A stretch of 64,000 nt of DNA from Rummeliibacillus sp. POC4 (lineage in GTDB: Bacteria; Bacillota; Bacilli; Bacillales_A; Planococcaceae), in assembly GCF_003576525.1 (NCBI RefSeq), contig NZ_QWUA01000019.1:1-64000 (forward strand). Reading direction: 5' to 3'. Position numbers and translations under genes: made by a program. The notes beneath the pieces are model-generated. The model saw only the letters and a program-made list of their open reading frames with translations. It ran no database searches and was not told the DNA's origin. Of the stretch, positions 27,134 through 35,913 are shown one piece after another. How positions within the stretch are numbered: the first letter of the stretch is position 1; every line of letters starts with the position of its first letter.

Positions 27134-27228
27134 GTGCTTCTGAAGGAGATTATATAGCTGGAAATATCAGCGGTTTCAAGGACGTAAATTGTTGTTAGGC
27201 CATTGATGAGAAAATCCCTCAATATAAA

Positions 27229-27341
27229 AGACGTAAATTGCTAAAAGGGCGAATACAATTTGATTTGGAGCGAATAAACGGGTAGAGGGAGCGAATAAAT
27301 CTGTGGAGAGAGCGAATAAACGGTCACGAAGAGCGAATAAT
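27229..27341 (+). repeat. 21-bp-period intergenic array C
   Basis: Leader AGACGTAAATTGCTAAAAG then a GGGCGAATACAATTTGATTTG unit and four GAGCGAATAA cores at exact 21-base spacing. Near-identical to array D about 214 bases downstream. Confidence 0.85.
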
Positions 27342-27442
27342 TATAGTTGCTGGACCTGATACGCGGCCCAGATGCTTGGTCCAATCTAGTAATCTTGCCG
27401 CGAACATATAAGAGTATTTACCGCTGCATAGAGCTACTCAAA

Positions 27443-27580
27443 AAGACGTAAATTGCTGAAAGGGCGAATACAATTTGATTTGGAGCGAATAAACGGGCAG
27501 AGAGAGCGAATAAACGGTCACGAAGAGCGAATAAAACAACAGAGAGAACGGATAAACGAAGCAAAATAGCGGATAAATAG
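27443..27580 (+). repeat. 21-bp-period intergenic array D
   Basis: Leader AGACGTAAATTGCTGAAAG, a GGGCGAATACAATTTGATTTG unit, then GAGCGAATAAA cores that decay at the end to GAACGGATAAA and TAGCGGATAAA, still at 21-base spacing. Confidence 0.85.
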
Positions 27581-27642
27581 GATCAGCTGAGTGGAAACAT
27601 AAAATAGATTCTCGATTCAAATCATAGTTATAAGACTTCACA

Positions 27643-27691
27643 AAAATACCCCATCAGAATGTTTGATAAACTACACTCTGACGGGGTATTT
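27643..27691 (-). terminator. Terminator of the LRR protein gene
   Basis: On the minus strand, ATACCCCGTCAGAGTGTAG pairs with the AACATTCTGATGGGGTAT side and ends in TTTTTG. Confidence 0.8.
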
Positions 27692-27700
27692 GTTTATTTA

Positions 27701-28936
27701 TTAGTCATCAACATTAGTATCGTTCACATAATTTTCTTGCTCCATTGATTCCCATGTACTGATAGGTAGGATGGATTCTTTTGGAATATCATTATATTCT
27801 ATGTGCAACGTTGTTAATGTCTTGATTTTTGCAAGAGGGTTCATAGATGTTAGATAGTTAGCATTTAAATAAAGCGTTTTTAAATTCGGTAATGCTTCTA
27901 AACCATCAACTGAGAAAATACTATTATAGGATAAATATAAAGTTTCTAAGTTTTTATTTTCACTTAATGTTTGAATATCTTTGATCTTATTGTTAGTCAG
28001 ATTTAATTCTTTTAAATTTTTTAAGCTAGCAAGTTCAGAAATACTTCTGATTCTATTGTTACTCAAATCGATATTTTCAAGATTGGTAGCATATTTGATT
28101 TCTTCATCGATGTAATCGATTTTATTGTCCCAAGCATTCAATTCTTTTAGATTTTTGAAATTGCCGATAACCAATATATCTTTTAAATTATTTCCAGCAA
28201 CTTTTAACTCAGTTAAGTTTACTAGTTTTTCTAAAGAGTCGATAGAAGATATTTTATTAAAACTAATATCCAATTTCTTTAAATTTGTTAGGTTTGAGAT
28301 AGGGAATAGACTATTGATGGCATTATTGGCAATAGACAATTCACTGATGTTTGTACAGAAAGCGAGTGGTTGGATGTTCACGTAATCCATCATGCCAAAA
28401 TACTCTCTTTCATCCGTATCACCCTTCAAATCCAATGTACCTTTTAAATTTCTTAAATCAGCAACTTTAATATTTTGGGATAGATTTTTGCGGCCCATAA
28501 GGTCATTTAATGTATGAAGCAAATTTTTATCTTCAAAATAGACAATTGCTGTTTTTGCAACTTTACTTACATTTTTGGCAGATACCACTTTTCCGTATTT
28601 ATATGTAATATTATCTTTTCTACCTGTGAATTTTGCACCTTTTTTATATTGATAACCATTATAAGAGCCTGTAAATTTCTTGCCACTTTTATATAGGTAA
28701 CCTTTGTAAACGCCAGTATATTTCTTTCCGTTTTTATATAAGGTAGACTTAAAGACTTTGAACCCTTTCACTACTTTTCCAGTCTTAATAGAAATTAGCT
28801 TGCTATTTTTTACTTTATATATGCTTTTTGCAACTGCAGTTGTGGTATCCAATGTCGCCATAGCCGTAGCAGAACCCGCTGCGATTAATCCCGTCATCAG
28901 TGTAATACAAGTTGCTTTATAAAATTTATTTGCCAA
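27701..28936 (-). CDS. Secreted leucine-rich-repeat protein
   Basis: A 411-residue exported protein. A signal peptide (FYKATCITLMTGLIAAGSAT then AMA) is followed by four short tandem modules at about 64-115 of the type LYKNGKKYTGVYKGYLYKSG and KFTGSYNGYQYKKG, like wall-binding or surface repeats. A spacer leads into internalin-type LRRs of 21-22 residues from about 185 to 385 (LTNLKKLDISFNKISSIDSL, LKNLKELNLTNNKIKDIQTL, LPNLKTLYLNANYLTSMNPL). It has no LPXTG motif or transmembrane tail. It is probably a cell-surface or secreted binding protein; the ligand is unknown. Its own terminator follows; arrays C and D lie just downstream. Confidence 0.85.
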   Translation of the reverse strand: MANKFYKATCITLMTGLIAAGSATAMATLDTTTAVAKSIYKVKNSKLISIKTGKVVKGFKVFKSTLYKNGKKYTGVYKGYLYKSGKKFTGSYNGYQYKKGAKFTGRKDNITYKYGKVVSAKNVSKVAKTAIVYFEDKNLLHTLNDLMGRKNLSQNIKVADLRNLKGTLDLKGDTDEREYFGMMDYVNIQPLAFCTNISELSIANNAINSLFPISNLTNLKKLDISFNKISSIDSLEKLVNLTELKVAGNNLKDILVIGNFKNLKELNAWDNKIDYIDEEIKYATNLENIDLSNNRIRSISELASLKNLKELNLTNNKIKDIQTLSENKNLETLYLSYNSIFSVDGLEALPNLKTLYLNANYLTSMNPLAKIKTLTTLHIEYNDIPKESILPISTWESMEQENYVNDTNVDD

Positions 28937-29189
28937 ACTTTTCAGCTCCTAATTGTTAATGTTTTTTGATTGTCAATAATATTTTATCACTTTTAAATAG
29001 CTTTCACTAATCAAGAAAAATACCGATTCTAATTTCTAATCATACTAAGAGAATTAAAAGAATATAGTATAAAAGCTAAGTAATAGTGGCAAATATAAAA
29101 AACATTAGTTGCCGTCCAAAATGAAAAACTTATATTTTGAGATTTTGTACTAGTAGAAATATCAGAATCCATAATGAAAGGGGAAGTAC

Positions 29190-31793
29190 ATGTCGGAATA
29201 TCATCAACAATCATCCGTTGAAGTCATGGAGAAGCTGGATGTAACAGAAAAAGGATTAAATAATCAAGAAGTACAAATAAGACAAGAAGAATACGGTCCA
29301 AATGCGCTTGAGGAAGGAAAAAAGACAAGTACCATAGCAGTTTTCTTTGCACAGTTCAAAGATCTTTTAGTCATTATATTAATGATTGCGGCTATTATTT
29401 CTCTTCTTTTAGGAGAAGTCGAAAGTACGATTGTTATTATGATTGTTGTCATTTTAAATGCTGTTCTCGGTACAGTTCAGCATGTAAAGGCAGAACAGTC
29501 GTTAGATAATCTAAAAGCTTTGACATCACCAGTTGCGAAGGTTAAACGAAATAACAAAATTATGGAGATTCCTTCAGAAGAAATAGTTGTTGGCGATATT
29601 CTCTTATTAGAAGCGGGGGATTATGTTAGTGCAGATGGACGACTATTAGAATGTCACAATCTTCAAATAAACGAAAGCTCGTTAACTGGGGAATCACTAG
29701 CAGTTGAAAAAAATACTGATTTAATCAAGGATGATCAAGTAGCTACTGCAGATAAAAGTAATATGGTATTTACAGGAAGCTTTGTGACCAACGGGAGAGG
29801 CAAAGTCATTGTAACTGCTATTGGTATGGAAACAGAAATTGGGAAAATAGCCAATCTACTAGATACGGCAAAAGAGAAGAAAACGCCTTTACAAGTTAGC
29901 TTAGATCATTTTGGTGAAAATCTAGCTTTAGGAATCTCGATAATTTGCTTATTTATTTTCACGATTGATATGATAAGAGGCCGTGAAATAGTAGAATCCT
30001 TTATGTTTGCTGTTTCCCTTGCTGTTGCTGCAATACCGGAAGCATTAAGCTCAATAGTGACCATCGTGTTAGCTTTTGGAACCCAGAAAATGGCGAAAGA
30101 GAATGCGATTATTCGAAAGCTTTTTGCGGTTGAAAGTTTAGGAAGTGTATCGGTTATCTGTTCGGATAAGACAGGAACACTTACCCAAAACAAAATGGTT
30201 GTCCAACAAGTATTTGTCAATCAAAAAATCATTCCGCAAGATCAACTCAATACAGAACATGAAATGGAAAGAGATCTTCTACTGATGGCACAATTATGTA
30301 GTGATGCCATAACAGGTGAAAAGAAAGATATAGGTGACCCCACAGAAATCGCTCTTGTAAAATTAGGAAGGAATTATCAGCTCGATGAAGTAGCTGTTAG
30401 AGAAAAATATCCAAGATTAGCAGAGATTCCGTTTGATAGTGATCGGAAACTCATGAGTACATTAAATCGTGTCGATCAACAAAATGTCATGATTACAAAA
30501 GGTGCGCTAGACGTCATTTTATCTAGAATAGCTAAAGTCGAAACTTCAACAGGAATCAGTTTTCTAACAGAAGAATCTCGCAAAAAGATAGAGGAAGTAA
30601 ACGAACAATTTTCAAAAAATGGCTTACGCGTATTAGCTATCACATACAAAAATACAAACAAACAATCAATCGATTTAAACGATGAAAATGACCTAATCTT
30701 TGTTGGCCTCATTGCCATGATGGATCCACCAAGAGAAGAGTCGAAAGAAGCTGTAGAAAGCTGTATTCAAGCGGGTATCAAGCCGGTAATGATTACAGGT
30801 GACCATAAAATAACAGCTACGGCTATTGCAAAACAAATAGGTATTTTAAAAGATTCATCAGAAGCGATAGAAGGGTATGAAATAGAAGATCTTACAGACG
30901 AACAACTTAAAGAAAAGGTGCAAGATGTGTCTGTATACGCCAGAGTGTCGCCAGAACATAAACTCAGAATTGTTAGAGCATGGCAAGATAATGGAAAAGT
31001 CGTAGCTATGACAGGTGACGGTGTTAACGACGCACCTGCATTAAAACAATCTGATATTGGGGTTGCCATGGGAATAACCGGAACAGAAGTAGCAAAAGAT
31101 GCCTCATCAATGGTGTTAACAGATGATAATTTTTCTACCATTGTAAAATCGATTGCAAATGGAAGAAGTCTCTATGCGAATATAAAAAATGCCATCATGT
31201 TCTTATTATCTGGAAATGCTGGAGCTATTTTCGTCGTTTTATATGCTACTATTTTTGCATTGCCAGTTCCTTTTGCACCGGTACATCTTTTATTTATCAA
31301 TCTATTGACAGATAGCTTGCCTGCTATTGCCATTGGATTAGAACCACATAACAAAAAAATCATGAAGGACAAGCCTAGAAATATTCATCAACCATTGCTC
31401 AATAAAAAATTTACGACTCAAATGATTCTAGAAGGTATATTAATCGCAATTTCTACTATTATAGCTTTCCAAATGGGGCTTTCAACCGGTGATAATGTAG
31501 TAGCCACTACGATGGCATTTGCAACATTATGCTTGTCCAGATTAATACACGGATTTAACTCAAGGTCCAAAGAATCTATCTTTTCGATTGGCGTATTCTC
31601 AAACAAATATACTTGGTATGCTTTTATAATAGGGACATTGAGTTTACATGCAGTATTATTCCTACCAGGACTTTCTAGTGTATTTGAAGTAGCAAAGTTA
31701 ACTACCTATCAATTAGGATTTATCTATGTCCTTTCCTTTATGCCATTTTTGATAAATCAGTGGTTTAAGGTGCTGTATTTTAGAGGAAAATAA
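29190..31793 (+). CDS. Cation-transporting P-type ATPase (type IIA, Ca2+-ATPase-like)
   Basis: An 867-residue P-type ATPase. It has a cation-ATPase N-terminal domain, the actuator motif SSLTGES, the phosphorylation motif DKTGTLTQNK with Asp326, a nucleotide domain, and the hinge TGDGVNDAPALKQSDIGVAM. M4 reads AVAAIPEAL, and M6 reads FINLLTDSLPAIAIGLEP with the Asn and Asp that build SERCA site II. M5 reads SGNAGAIFVV, so the glutamate of site I is missing. This is the pattern of bacterial one-Ca2+ pumps such as LMCA1 and suggests export of a single Ca2+ per ATP. GAAAGGGGA precedes the ATG. A divergent LRR gene lies upstream; no operon partner. Confidence 0.92.
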   Translation: MSEYHQQSSVEVMEKLDVTEKGLNNQEVQIRQEEYGPNALEEGKKTSTIAVFFAQFKDLLVIILMIAAIISLLLGEVESTIVIMIVVILNAVLGTVQHVKAEQSLDNLKALTSPVAKVKRNNKIMEIPSEEIVVGDILLLEAGDYVSADGRLLECHNLQINESSLTGESLAVEKNTDLIKDDQVATADKSNMVFTGSFVTNGRGKVIVTAIGMETEIGKIANLLDTAKEKKTPLQVSLDHFGENLALGISIICLFIFTIDMIRGREIVESFMFAVSLAVAAIPEALSSIVTIVLAFGTQKMAKENAIIRKLFAVESLGSVSVICSDKTGTLTQNKMVVQQVFVNQKIIPQDQLNTEHEMERDLLLMAQLCSDAITGEKKDIGDPTEIALVKLGRNYQLDEVAVREKYPRLAEIPFDSDRKLMSTLNRVDQQNVMITKGALDVILSRIAKVETSTGISFLTEESRKKIEEVNEQFSKNGLRVLAITYKNTNKQSIDLNDENDLIFVGLIAMMDPPREESKEAVESCIQAGIKPVMITGDHKITATAIAKQIGILKDSSEAIEGYEIEDLTDEQLKEKVQDVSVYARVSPEHKLRIVRAWQDNGKVVAMTGDGVNDAPALKQSDIGVAMGITGTEVAKDASSMVLTDDNFSTIVKSIANGRSLYANIKNAIMFLLSGNAGAIFVVLYATIFALPVPFAPVHLLFINLLTDSLPAIAIGLEPHNKKIMKDKPRNIHQPLLNKKFTTQMILEGILIAISTIIAFQMGLSTGDNVVATTMAFATLCLSRLIHGFNSRSKESIFSIGVFSNKYTWYAFIIGTLSLHAVLFLPGLSSVFEVAKLTTYQLGFIYVLSFMPFLINQWFKVLYFRGK

Positions 31794-32094
31794 TCTATAA
31801 CATATACCATTTTTATGCGAGTATGAGAACGAGTAAATTCGTTCCCGTATTCGCTTTTTTCATATAAAGCTGTGGACATTTATTTTCCATAGGCGCGCTT
31901 CAATAGTTGAATCCAACTCCAACAACTAATTAGGCGTAACACTAATCTAAATGACATCATAACTATATAGGGATGAGAAGCTAAACACATAAGAATGGAA
32001 AGTTAACACCACGCCGATTCCTCTTAAGATGTTGTTACATAAGGAGTGGAAGATGTTCTTTCTGTGTGCTTCACTATATTATAGGAGGATGATG
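31794..32094. other. Intergenic region between the P-ATPase and oxalate decarboxylase genes
   Basis: Contains the ATPase terminator and about 200 bases with no gene. An in-frame ATG at 32029 extends the next ORF but lacks support compared with the triple ATG after AGGAGG. Confidence 0.5.
31817..31861 (+). terminator. Terminator of the P-type ATPase gene
   Basis: GCGAGTATGAGAACGA pairs with TTCGTTCCCGTATTCGC (mismatches tolerated), followed by six T residues. Confidence 0.75.
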
Positions 32095-33283
32095 ATGCCA
32101 AAACCAATTGAGTTTAAAGTTTTCTCAGAGGAAATACCGGAACCGATTCGTGCAGATGGGGCTGGTGCAACGGATCCCGGACCAAGAGATATACTGCGTG
32201 CATTGGAAAATCCTGATTTACTAGTGCCACCTAAAACGGATGCCGGGACAGTTCCTAATTTAGTGTTTTCATTTTCAGATACACATGACACTTAAGCACG
32301 GAGGATGGTCTAGACAGATTTCGAATAGAGAACTTCCTGTAGCTACTACACTTGCTGGCGTAAATATGAGATTAACTCCTGGCGGTGTTAGAGAACTACA
32401 TTGGCATAAAGAAGTGGAATGGGGATTTGTTACAGTAGGTAAAGCAAGAATTACATCTGTTGATCAGAATGGTAAAAATTTTATAGCAGATGTAGGTGTT
32501 GGAGGAATATGGTATTTCCCTCCTGGGATTCCACACTCTATTCAAGGGTTGGAAGAGGGAACTGAATTTTTATTAGTATTTGATGCTGGAGACTTCTCGG
32601 ATTTAGATACATTTACGATTTCAGATTGGTTTGCACATACACCAAAAGACGTTTTATCTGCTAATTTTGGTGCACCTTTAAGTGCTTTCGATTGTATTCC
32701 TAAGAAAGAAAAGTATATTTACCAAGGAAAAGTTCCTGGACCTATTGATAGTGTTGCGATTCCTGATCCATTCGGCACTAGGAATTTCACACATGATTTA
32801 CTAGGTCAAGATCCCATTAAATCTCCAGGTGGTACTGTACGAATTGTGGATTCTACGAATTTTAAAGTATCGCACGAAATTTCAGCAGCATTAGTAGAAA
32901 TCTTGCCAGGAAGTATGCGAGAATTACATTGGCATCCCAATAATGATGAGTTTCAATATATCCTTTCTGGTCAAGGAAGAATGACAGCGTATGCGGCTGA
33001 TGGGACAGCTAGAACTTTTAATATCCGTGCTGGTGATGTGGGATATGTTCCATTTTGTTATGGTCACTATATCCAAAATACAGGAAAAGAAACTCTTTGG
33101 TATCTAGAAGTATTTAAAGCACCGAAATATGCCGATATTTCTCTTACTCAATGGATGGCACTTACTCCAAAACAAATTGTTAGCAGTAATTTAAATGTTG
33201 GGCCAGAACTGATGAATACATTACGAAAAGAAAAATGGCCAGTAGTAAGATTTCCGGGATACACCTACCAGGACTTCGAATAA
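32095..33283 (+). pseudogene. Oxalate decarboxylase (bicupin), frameshifted near codon 64
   Basis: Mn-dependent enzyme converting oxalate to formate and CO2, here split in two frames. The 5' part (32095-32295) matches OxdC N-termini ([23 protein letters not shown]); the 3' part continues from TLKHGG at 32288. In-frame joining needs two more bases: CATGACACTTAAG would become CATGACACACTTAAG, one extra AC. Both cupins are otherwise whole: [11 protein letters not shown] and PPGIPHS in the first, [14 protein letters not shown] and YGHYIQN in the second. The first-domain lid reads SDLDT where B. subtilis OxdC has SENST. Start: third ATG after AGGAGG. The cause may be a real mutation, a slippage switch or a sequencing error. 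Confidence 0.85.
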
Positions 33284-33289
33284 ATCATA

Positions 33290-33332
33290 AAAATAGCATC
33301 GCACAAAGATTATAAGTGCGGTGCTATTTTTA
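33290..33332. terminator. Terminator of the oxalate decarboxylase gene (possibly bidirectional)
   Basis: AAAATAGCATCGCAC pairs with GTGCGGTGCTATTTTT (one mismatch). Confidence 0.8.
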
Positions 33333-33363
33333 GATAATAATATACGTCTTATCTTTAAATCTG

Positions 33364-33951
33364 TTAATGCTTGTTTCGAACAACTGCCTCGTTGAACATC
33401 TTTCCTTGTAAATATGTTAGTTTTTTTGCCATTACTTCAGGAGAATCCTTGAAATCTTGCTGAATCCAATAGATAAAAAATCCAAGACTTCCATAAGTGG
33501 TGAAGTAGTTAAGTGCTGGAATCTCAATATCTGTTTTCTCTTCAAGTGTTAATTCGTTGGTTGAAATTTGGACTAAGCTTTCACAAAACTGATTTTGAGA
33601 ACCTGGTAAGACTTCACCCTTTAAGATTAGAGAAAAAACAAACTGATTTTGATAGATAAATTCAAATATTGGGAGATGACGTTGTTCATCATTTGAAGAA
33701 AAACGTTCAAGGTTTTTAAAGGTTTTGCGAAAGTAATCAGTTAAGTCTTTTAAATAATCATCAAAAATAGAAGTTAACAATTCTTGTAGATCTTTATAAT
33801 GCGAGTAAAATGTTACCCGATTGCAATGAGCGTATTGAGTTACTTCTGTAATAGAAATATCTTTCAAATCTTTTTCTTTTAATAATTGCAGTAGTGCTTT
33901 TTTTAAGTTTTTTTGTGTCCGAGCTGCACGACGATCTTCGTTATTTGTCAT
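33364..33951 (-). CDS. TetR/AcrR family transcriptional regulator
   Basis: A 195-residue repressor-type protein. The N-terminal helix-turn-helix reads ALLQLLKEKDLKDISITEVT then AHCNRVTFYSHYKDLQELL, which is the TetR pattern. The C-terminal ligand domain resembles the TetR_C_7-type domains of Bacillus regulators. It is divergent from the SDR gene with about 160 bases between starts, and an imperfect 21-base palindrome lies in that gap, so it most likely controls itself and the dehydrogenase. AGGTGA lies before the ATG. Confidence 0.85.
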   Translation of the reverse strand: MTNNEDRRAARTQKNLKKALLQLLKEKDLKDISITEVTQYAHCNRVTFYSHYKDLQELLTSIFDDYLKDLTDYFRKTFKNLERFSSNDEQRHLPIFEFIYQNQFVFSLILKGEVLPGSQNQFCESLVQISTNELTLEEKTDIEIPALNYFTTYGSLGFFIYWIQQDFKDSPEVMAKKLTYLQGKMFNEAVVRNKH

Positions 33952-34023
33952 GGAATATCACCTATTTCATTGCTTGAATTTGAACAAATATTGAACTTAT
34001 TATGGCACCTTTCTTTTTAATTG

Positions 34024-34044
34024 ACAAATATATCATTTATCTGT
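34024..34044. promoter_or_regulatory. Possible TetR operator
   Basis: ACAAATATATC/ATTTATCTGT forms a 21-base palindrome with eight of ten arm positions matching, centred in the divergent TetR-SDR intergenic region. It begins within a TTGACA (34021-34026). Confidence 0.4.
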
Positions 34045-34111
34045 TAATTTACAAATGTAGTATAAAATTATCGATTCAGAATCTCGATAACCAACATTGG
34101 AGGAATACATC

Positions 34112-34846
34112 ATGGCTCGTTTAGAAGGAAAAGTTGCTATTATTACAGGTGCTGCTCAAGGAATGGGAGCTTCACATGCTCGTAAATTCATCGAAGAAGG
34201 CGCAAAAGTTGTATTAACAGACTTAAACGAAGAAAAAGGGAAAACGTTAGCTACTGAACTTGGTGAAAACGCTTTATTTGTTAAACAAAACGTAACAAGT
34301 GCTGAAGATTGGGCAACAGTATTAGCTGAGGCAGAAAAAGCATTTGGAGCAGTCAATGTTTTAGTCAATAATGCAGGTATTACAATGGCTAAATCGATTT
34401 TAGAAGTAACAGAAGCAGAGTATCGTCGCATTGTAGATATTAACCAAGTATCTGTTTTCTTAGGTATGAAAACAGTTATTCCTTCAATGCAAAAAGCTGG
34501 TGGTGGTTCAATCGTCAACATCTCATCTATGAATGGTATTGTTGCCGGTGCAATCGGATATACAGATACAAAATTTGCTGTACGTGGTATGACAAAAGCA
34601 GCTGCAATGGAATGCGCTCACTATGGCATCCGCGTAAACTCTGTACACCCAGGTGTCATAGCAACGCCAATGGTTGTTCAAGAGGATACAAAAGCTGCCG
34701 TAGAAGAATTTTCAAAACATATTCCACTTAAACGTGTAGCACAATCAGAAGAAGTTTCAAACTTAGTTCTTTACTTAGCATCTGATGAATCTAGCTACTC
34801 AACTGGTTCAGAATTCATCGTTGATGGCGGATTAACAGCAATGTAA
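34112..34846 (+). CDS. Short-chain dehydrogenase/reductase (SDR), classical type
   Basis: A 244-residue classical SDR. The cofactor loop is TGAAQGMG, followed by Asp in VLTDLNEE (suggesting NAD preference), then NNAG, a catalytic Ser in VNISSMNG, and YTDTK as the Tyr-Lys pair. PGVIATPM and the C-terminal STGSEFIVDGGLTAM are typical of the 3-oxoacyl reductase/hydroxysteroid/glucose dehydrogenase type group. The substrate is unknown. TGGAGGA lies before this ATG; five codons upstream are open but overlap the ribosome binding site. Divergent from a TetR regulator, so probably inducible. Confidence 0.88.
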   Translation: MARLEGKVAIITGAAQGMGASHARKFIEEGAKVVLTDLNEEKGKTLATELGENALFVKQNVTSAEDWATVLAEAEKAFGAVNVLVNNAGITMAKSILEVTEAEYRRIVDINQVSVFLGMKTVIPSMQKAGGGSIVNISSMNGIVAGAIGYTDTKFAVRGMTKAAAMECAHYGIRVNSVHPGVIATPMVVQEDTKAAVEEFSKHIPLKRVAQSEEVSNLVLYLASDESSYSTGSEFIVDGGLTAM

Positions 34847-34858
34847 TGGTTCGTTTCG

Positions 34859-34894
34859 AAAGAGTACATTCCTTTGGGGTTGTACTCTTTTTAT
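34859..34894 (+). terminator. Terminator of the SDR gene
   Basis: AAAGAGTACA pairs with TGTACTCTTT, followed by T residues. Confidence 0.8.
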
Positions 34895-34943
34895 TTGCAA
34901 TATTTTAGTAGTCATTTGCAATACTTAATTGCTCTTCTGATCA

Positions 34944-35039
34944 ATTTATCCGCTCCTGATGCCATTTAATTAGCTCTTGGAAAGAAATAATCCGCTCCAA
35001 ATAAAAAAGTATCCGCTCTTACAACAACTTAAGTCCTGC
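34944..35039 (-). repeat. 21-bp-period intergenic array E (inverted orientation)
   Basis: Read on the minus strand: leader GCAGGACTTAAGTTGTTGTA, then GAGCGGAT, GAGCGGAT, GAGCTAAT and GAGCGGAT cores at 21-base spacing. More diverged than arrays A-D and pointing the other way. Confidence 0.75.
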
Positions 35040-35128
35040 AAAAGCCCAGCAAACACAATCATCTCTGTGCTGATTGCCCTTCATACTAAAGAAAATACCC
35101 AATTAAAATAAAAAAATAATTTTTTCTG

Positions 35129-35157
35129 TTGACACTATACCTATAGGGGTATATTAT
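35129..35157 (+). promoter_or_regulatory. Sigma-A promoter of the cstR operon with CstR operator in the spacer
   Basis: TTGACA (35129-35134) and TATTAT (35152-35157) are 17 bases apart. The palindrome ATACCTATAGGGGTAT (35137-35152) fills the spacer, so a bound repressor would block RNA polymerase. Confidence 0.8.
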
Positions 35158-35204
35158 TAGTCATGTAATACGAAGCCAGCGACATGAAGAAAGGAGTGTG
35201 TGAA

Positions 35205-35465
35205 ATGACATATGATAGCAAGGTTGTAAATCGTATTAAACGAATGGAAGGCCAATTAAGAGGAATTCTACGTATGATTGACGAAGAAAAAGATTGCAAA
35301 GAAGTCGTTACACAACTTTCTGCTGTACGTTCTGGCGTAGATCGAACGATTGGCGTAATTGTAAGTGAAAATTTAGTTACATGCGTACAAAATTCGGAAG
35401 GTGATCCGGCTGTAGTGAATAACTCTATTCAAGAAGCAGTGAACCTTCTCGTAAAGAGTCGATGA
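35205..35465 (+). CDS. cstR: CstR-type persulfide-sensing repressor (CsoR/DUF156 family)
   Basis: An 86-residue all-helical repressor. Starting at this ATG (AAAGGAG eight bases upstream) the two family cysteines fall at Cys31 (EKDCKEVV) and Cys60 (NLVTCV), the numbering known for Staphylococcus aureus CstR. The histidine that completes the Cu(I) site in CsoR is replaced (SENLVTC), so copper sensing is unlikely, and formation of Cys-Sn-Cys bridges with persulfides is expected. It corresponds to B. subtilis YrkD. An operator palindrome lies in its own promoter, and similar ones recur before downstream sulfurtransferase genes. Confidence 0.88.
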   Translation: MTYDSKVVNRIKRMEGQLRGILRMIDEEKDCKEVVTQLSAVRSGVDRTIGVIVSENLVTCVQNSEGDPAVVNNSIQEAVNLLVKSR

Positions 35466-35492
35466 TAACGAAGTTTTTATTTTCATTTTTAT

Positions 35493-35508
35493 ATACCTAT
35501 GCGGGTAT
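35493..35508 (+). promoter_or_regulatory. CstR operator-like palindrome 2
   Basis: ATACCTATGCGGGTAT, close to the site before cstR. A TATAAT box follows at 35515-35520, and the first rhodanese gene starts 38 bases further on. Confidence 0.7.
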
Positions 35509-35557
35509 ATGTATTATAATGAAAACGAGAACTTAAGATAAAGTTAGGGGAGGGAAC

Positions 35558-35908
35558 ATGATGGAAGTAGCTGTGATTATTATCTTGGTAATAGCATTTA
35601 TCGCATGGCGAATGATGCCAACGAAAGGTGTTAAATCCATTTCTACAGAGCAGTTAAAATCGATACTTAATGATAAAGATAAAGTTTTTATCGATGTTCG
35701 CACACCTGGCGAGTATAAAGGACGAAATATTCGCCAGTTTAAGAATATACCACTTGGATCTGACCTTTCGAAATTACCGAATAATAAGGAAATTGTAGTA
35801 ATTTGCCAAAGTGGAATGCGCAGTAGTCAAGCATGTAAACAATTGAAAAAATTAGGCTATGAAAAAATAACGAATGTCCGTGGTGGCATGAGTGCATGGA
35901 GAGGGTAA
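35558..35908 (+). CDS. Membrane-anchored rhodanese (single domain)
   Basis: A 116-residue sulfurtransferase. Residues 3-19 form one hydrophobic helix (EVAVIIILVIAFIAWRM), so the domain is tethered to the membrane. The rhodanese domain has FIDVRTPGEYKGRNI, the active-site loop CQSGMRS with the persulfide-carrying cysteine, and NVRGGMSAWRG. It has GGGAGGG upstream of two adjacent ATGs. First gene after the second CstR operator. It likely accepts sulfane sulfur at the membrane and passes it to partners. Confidence 0.9.
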   Translation: MMEVAVIIILVIAFIAWRMMPTKGVKSISTEQLKSILNDKDKVFIDVRTPGEYKGRNIRQFKNIPLGSDLSKLPNNKEIVVICQSGMRSSQACKQLKKLGYEKITNVRGGMSAWRG

Positions 35909-35913
35909 ATAAC

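Larger units (their letters stand above)
27134..27642. other. Intergenic region with two repeat arrays
   Basis: About 500 bases with arrays C and D (listed separately) and an isolated copy of the array leader without units (GGACGTAAATTGTTG, near 27180). No gene with a ribosome binding site is seen. Confidence 0.6.

Noticed and set aside
29906-31141. Several minus-strand ORFs opposite the P-type ATPase
   Set aside because: All are shadows of a fully conserved gene and lack ribosome binding sites.
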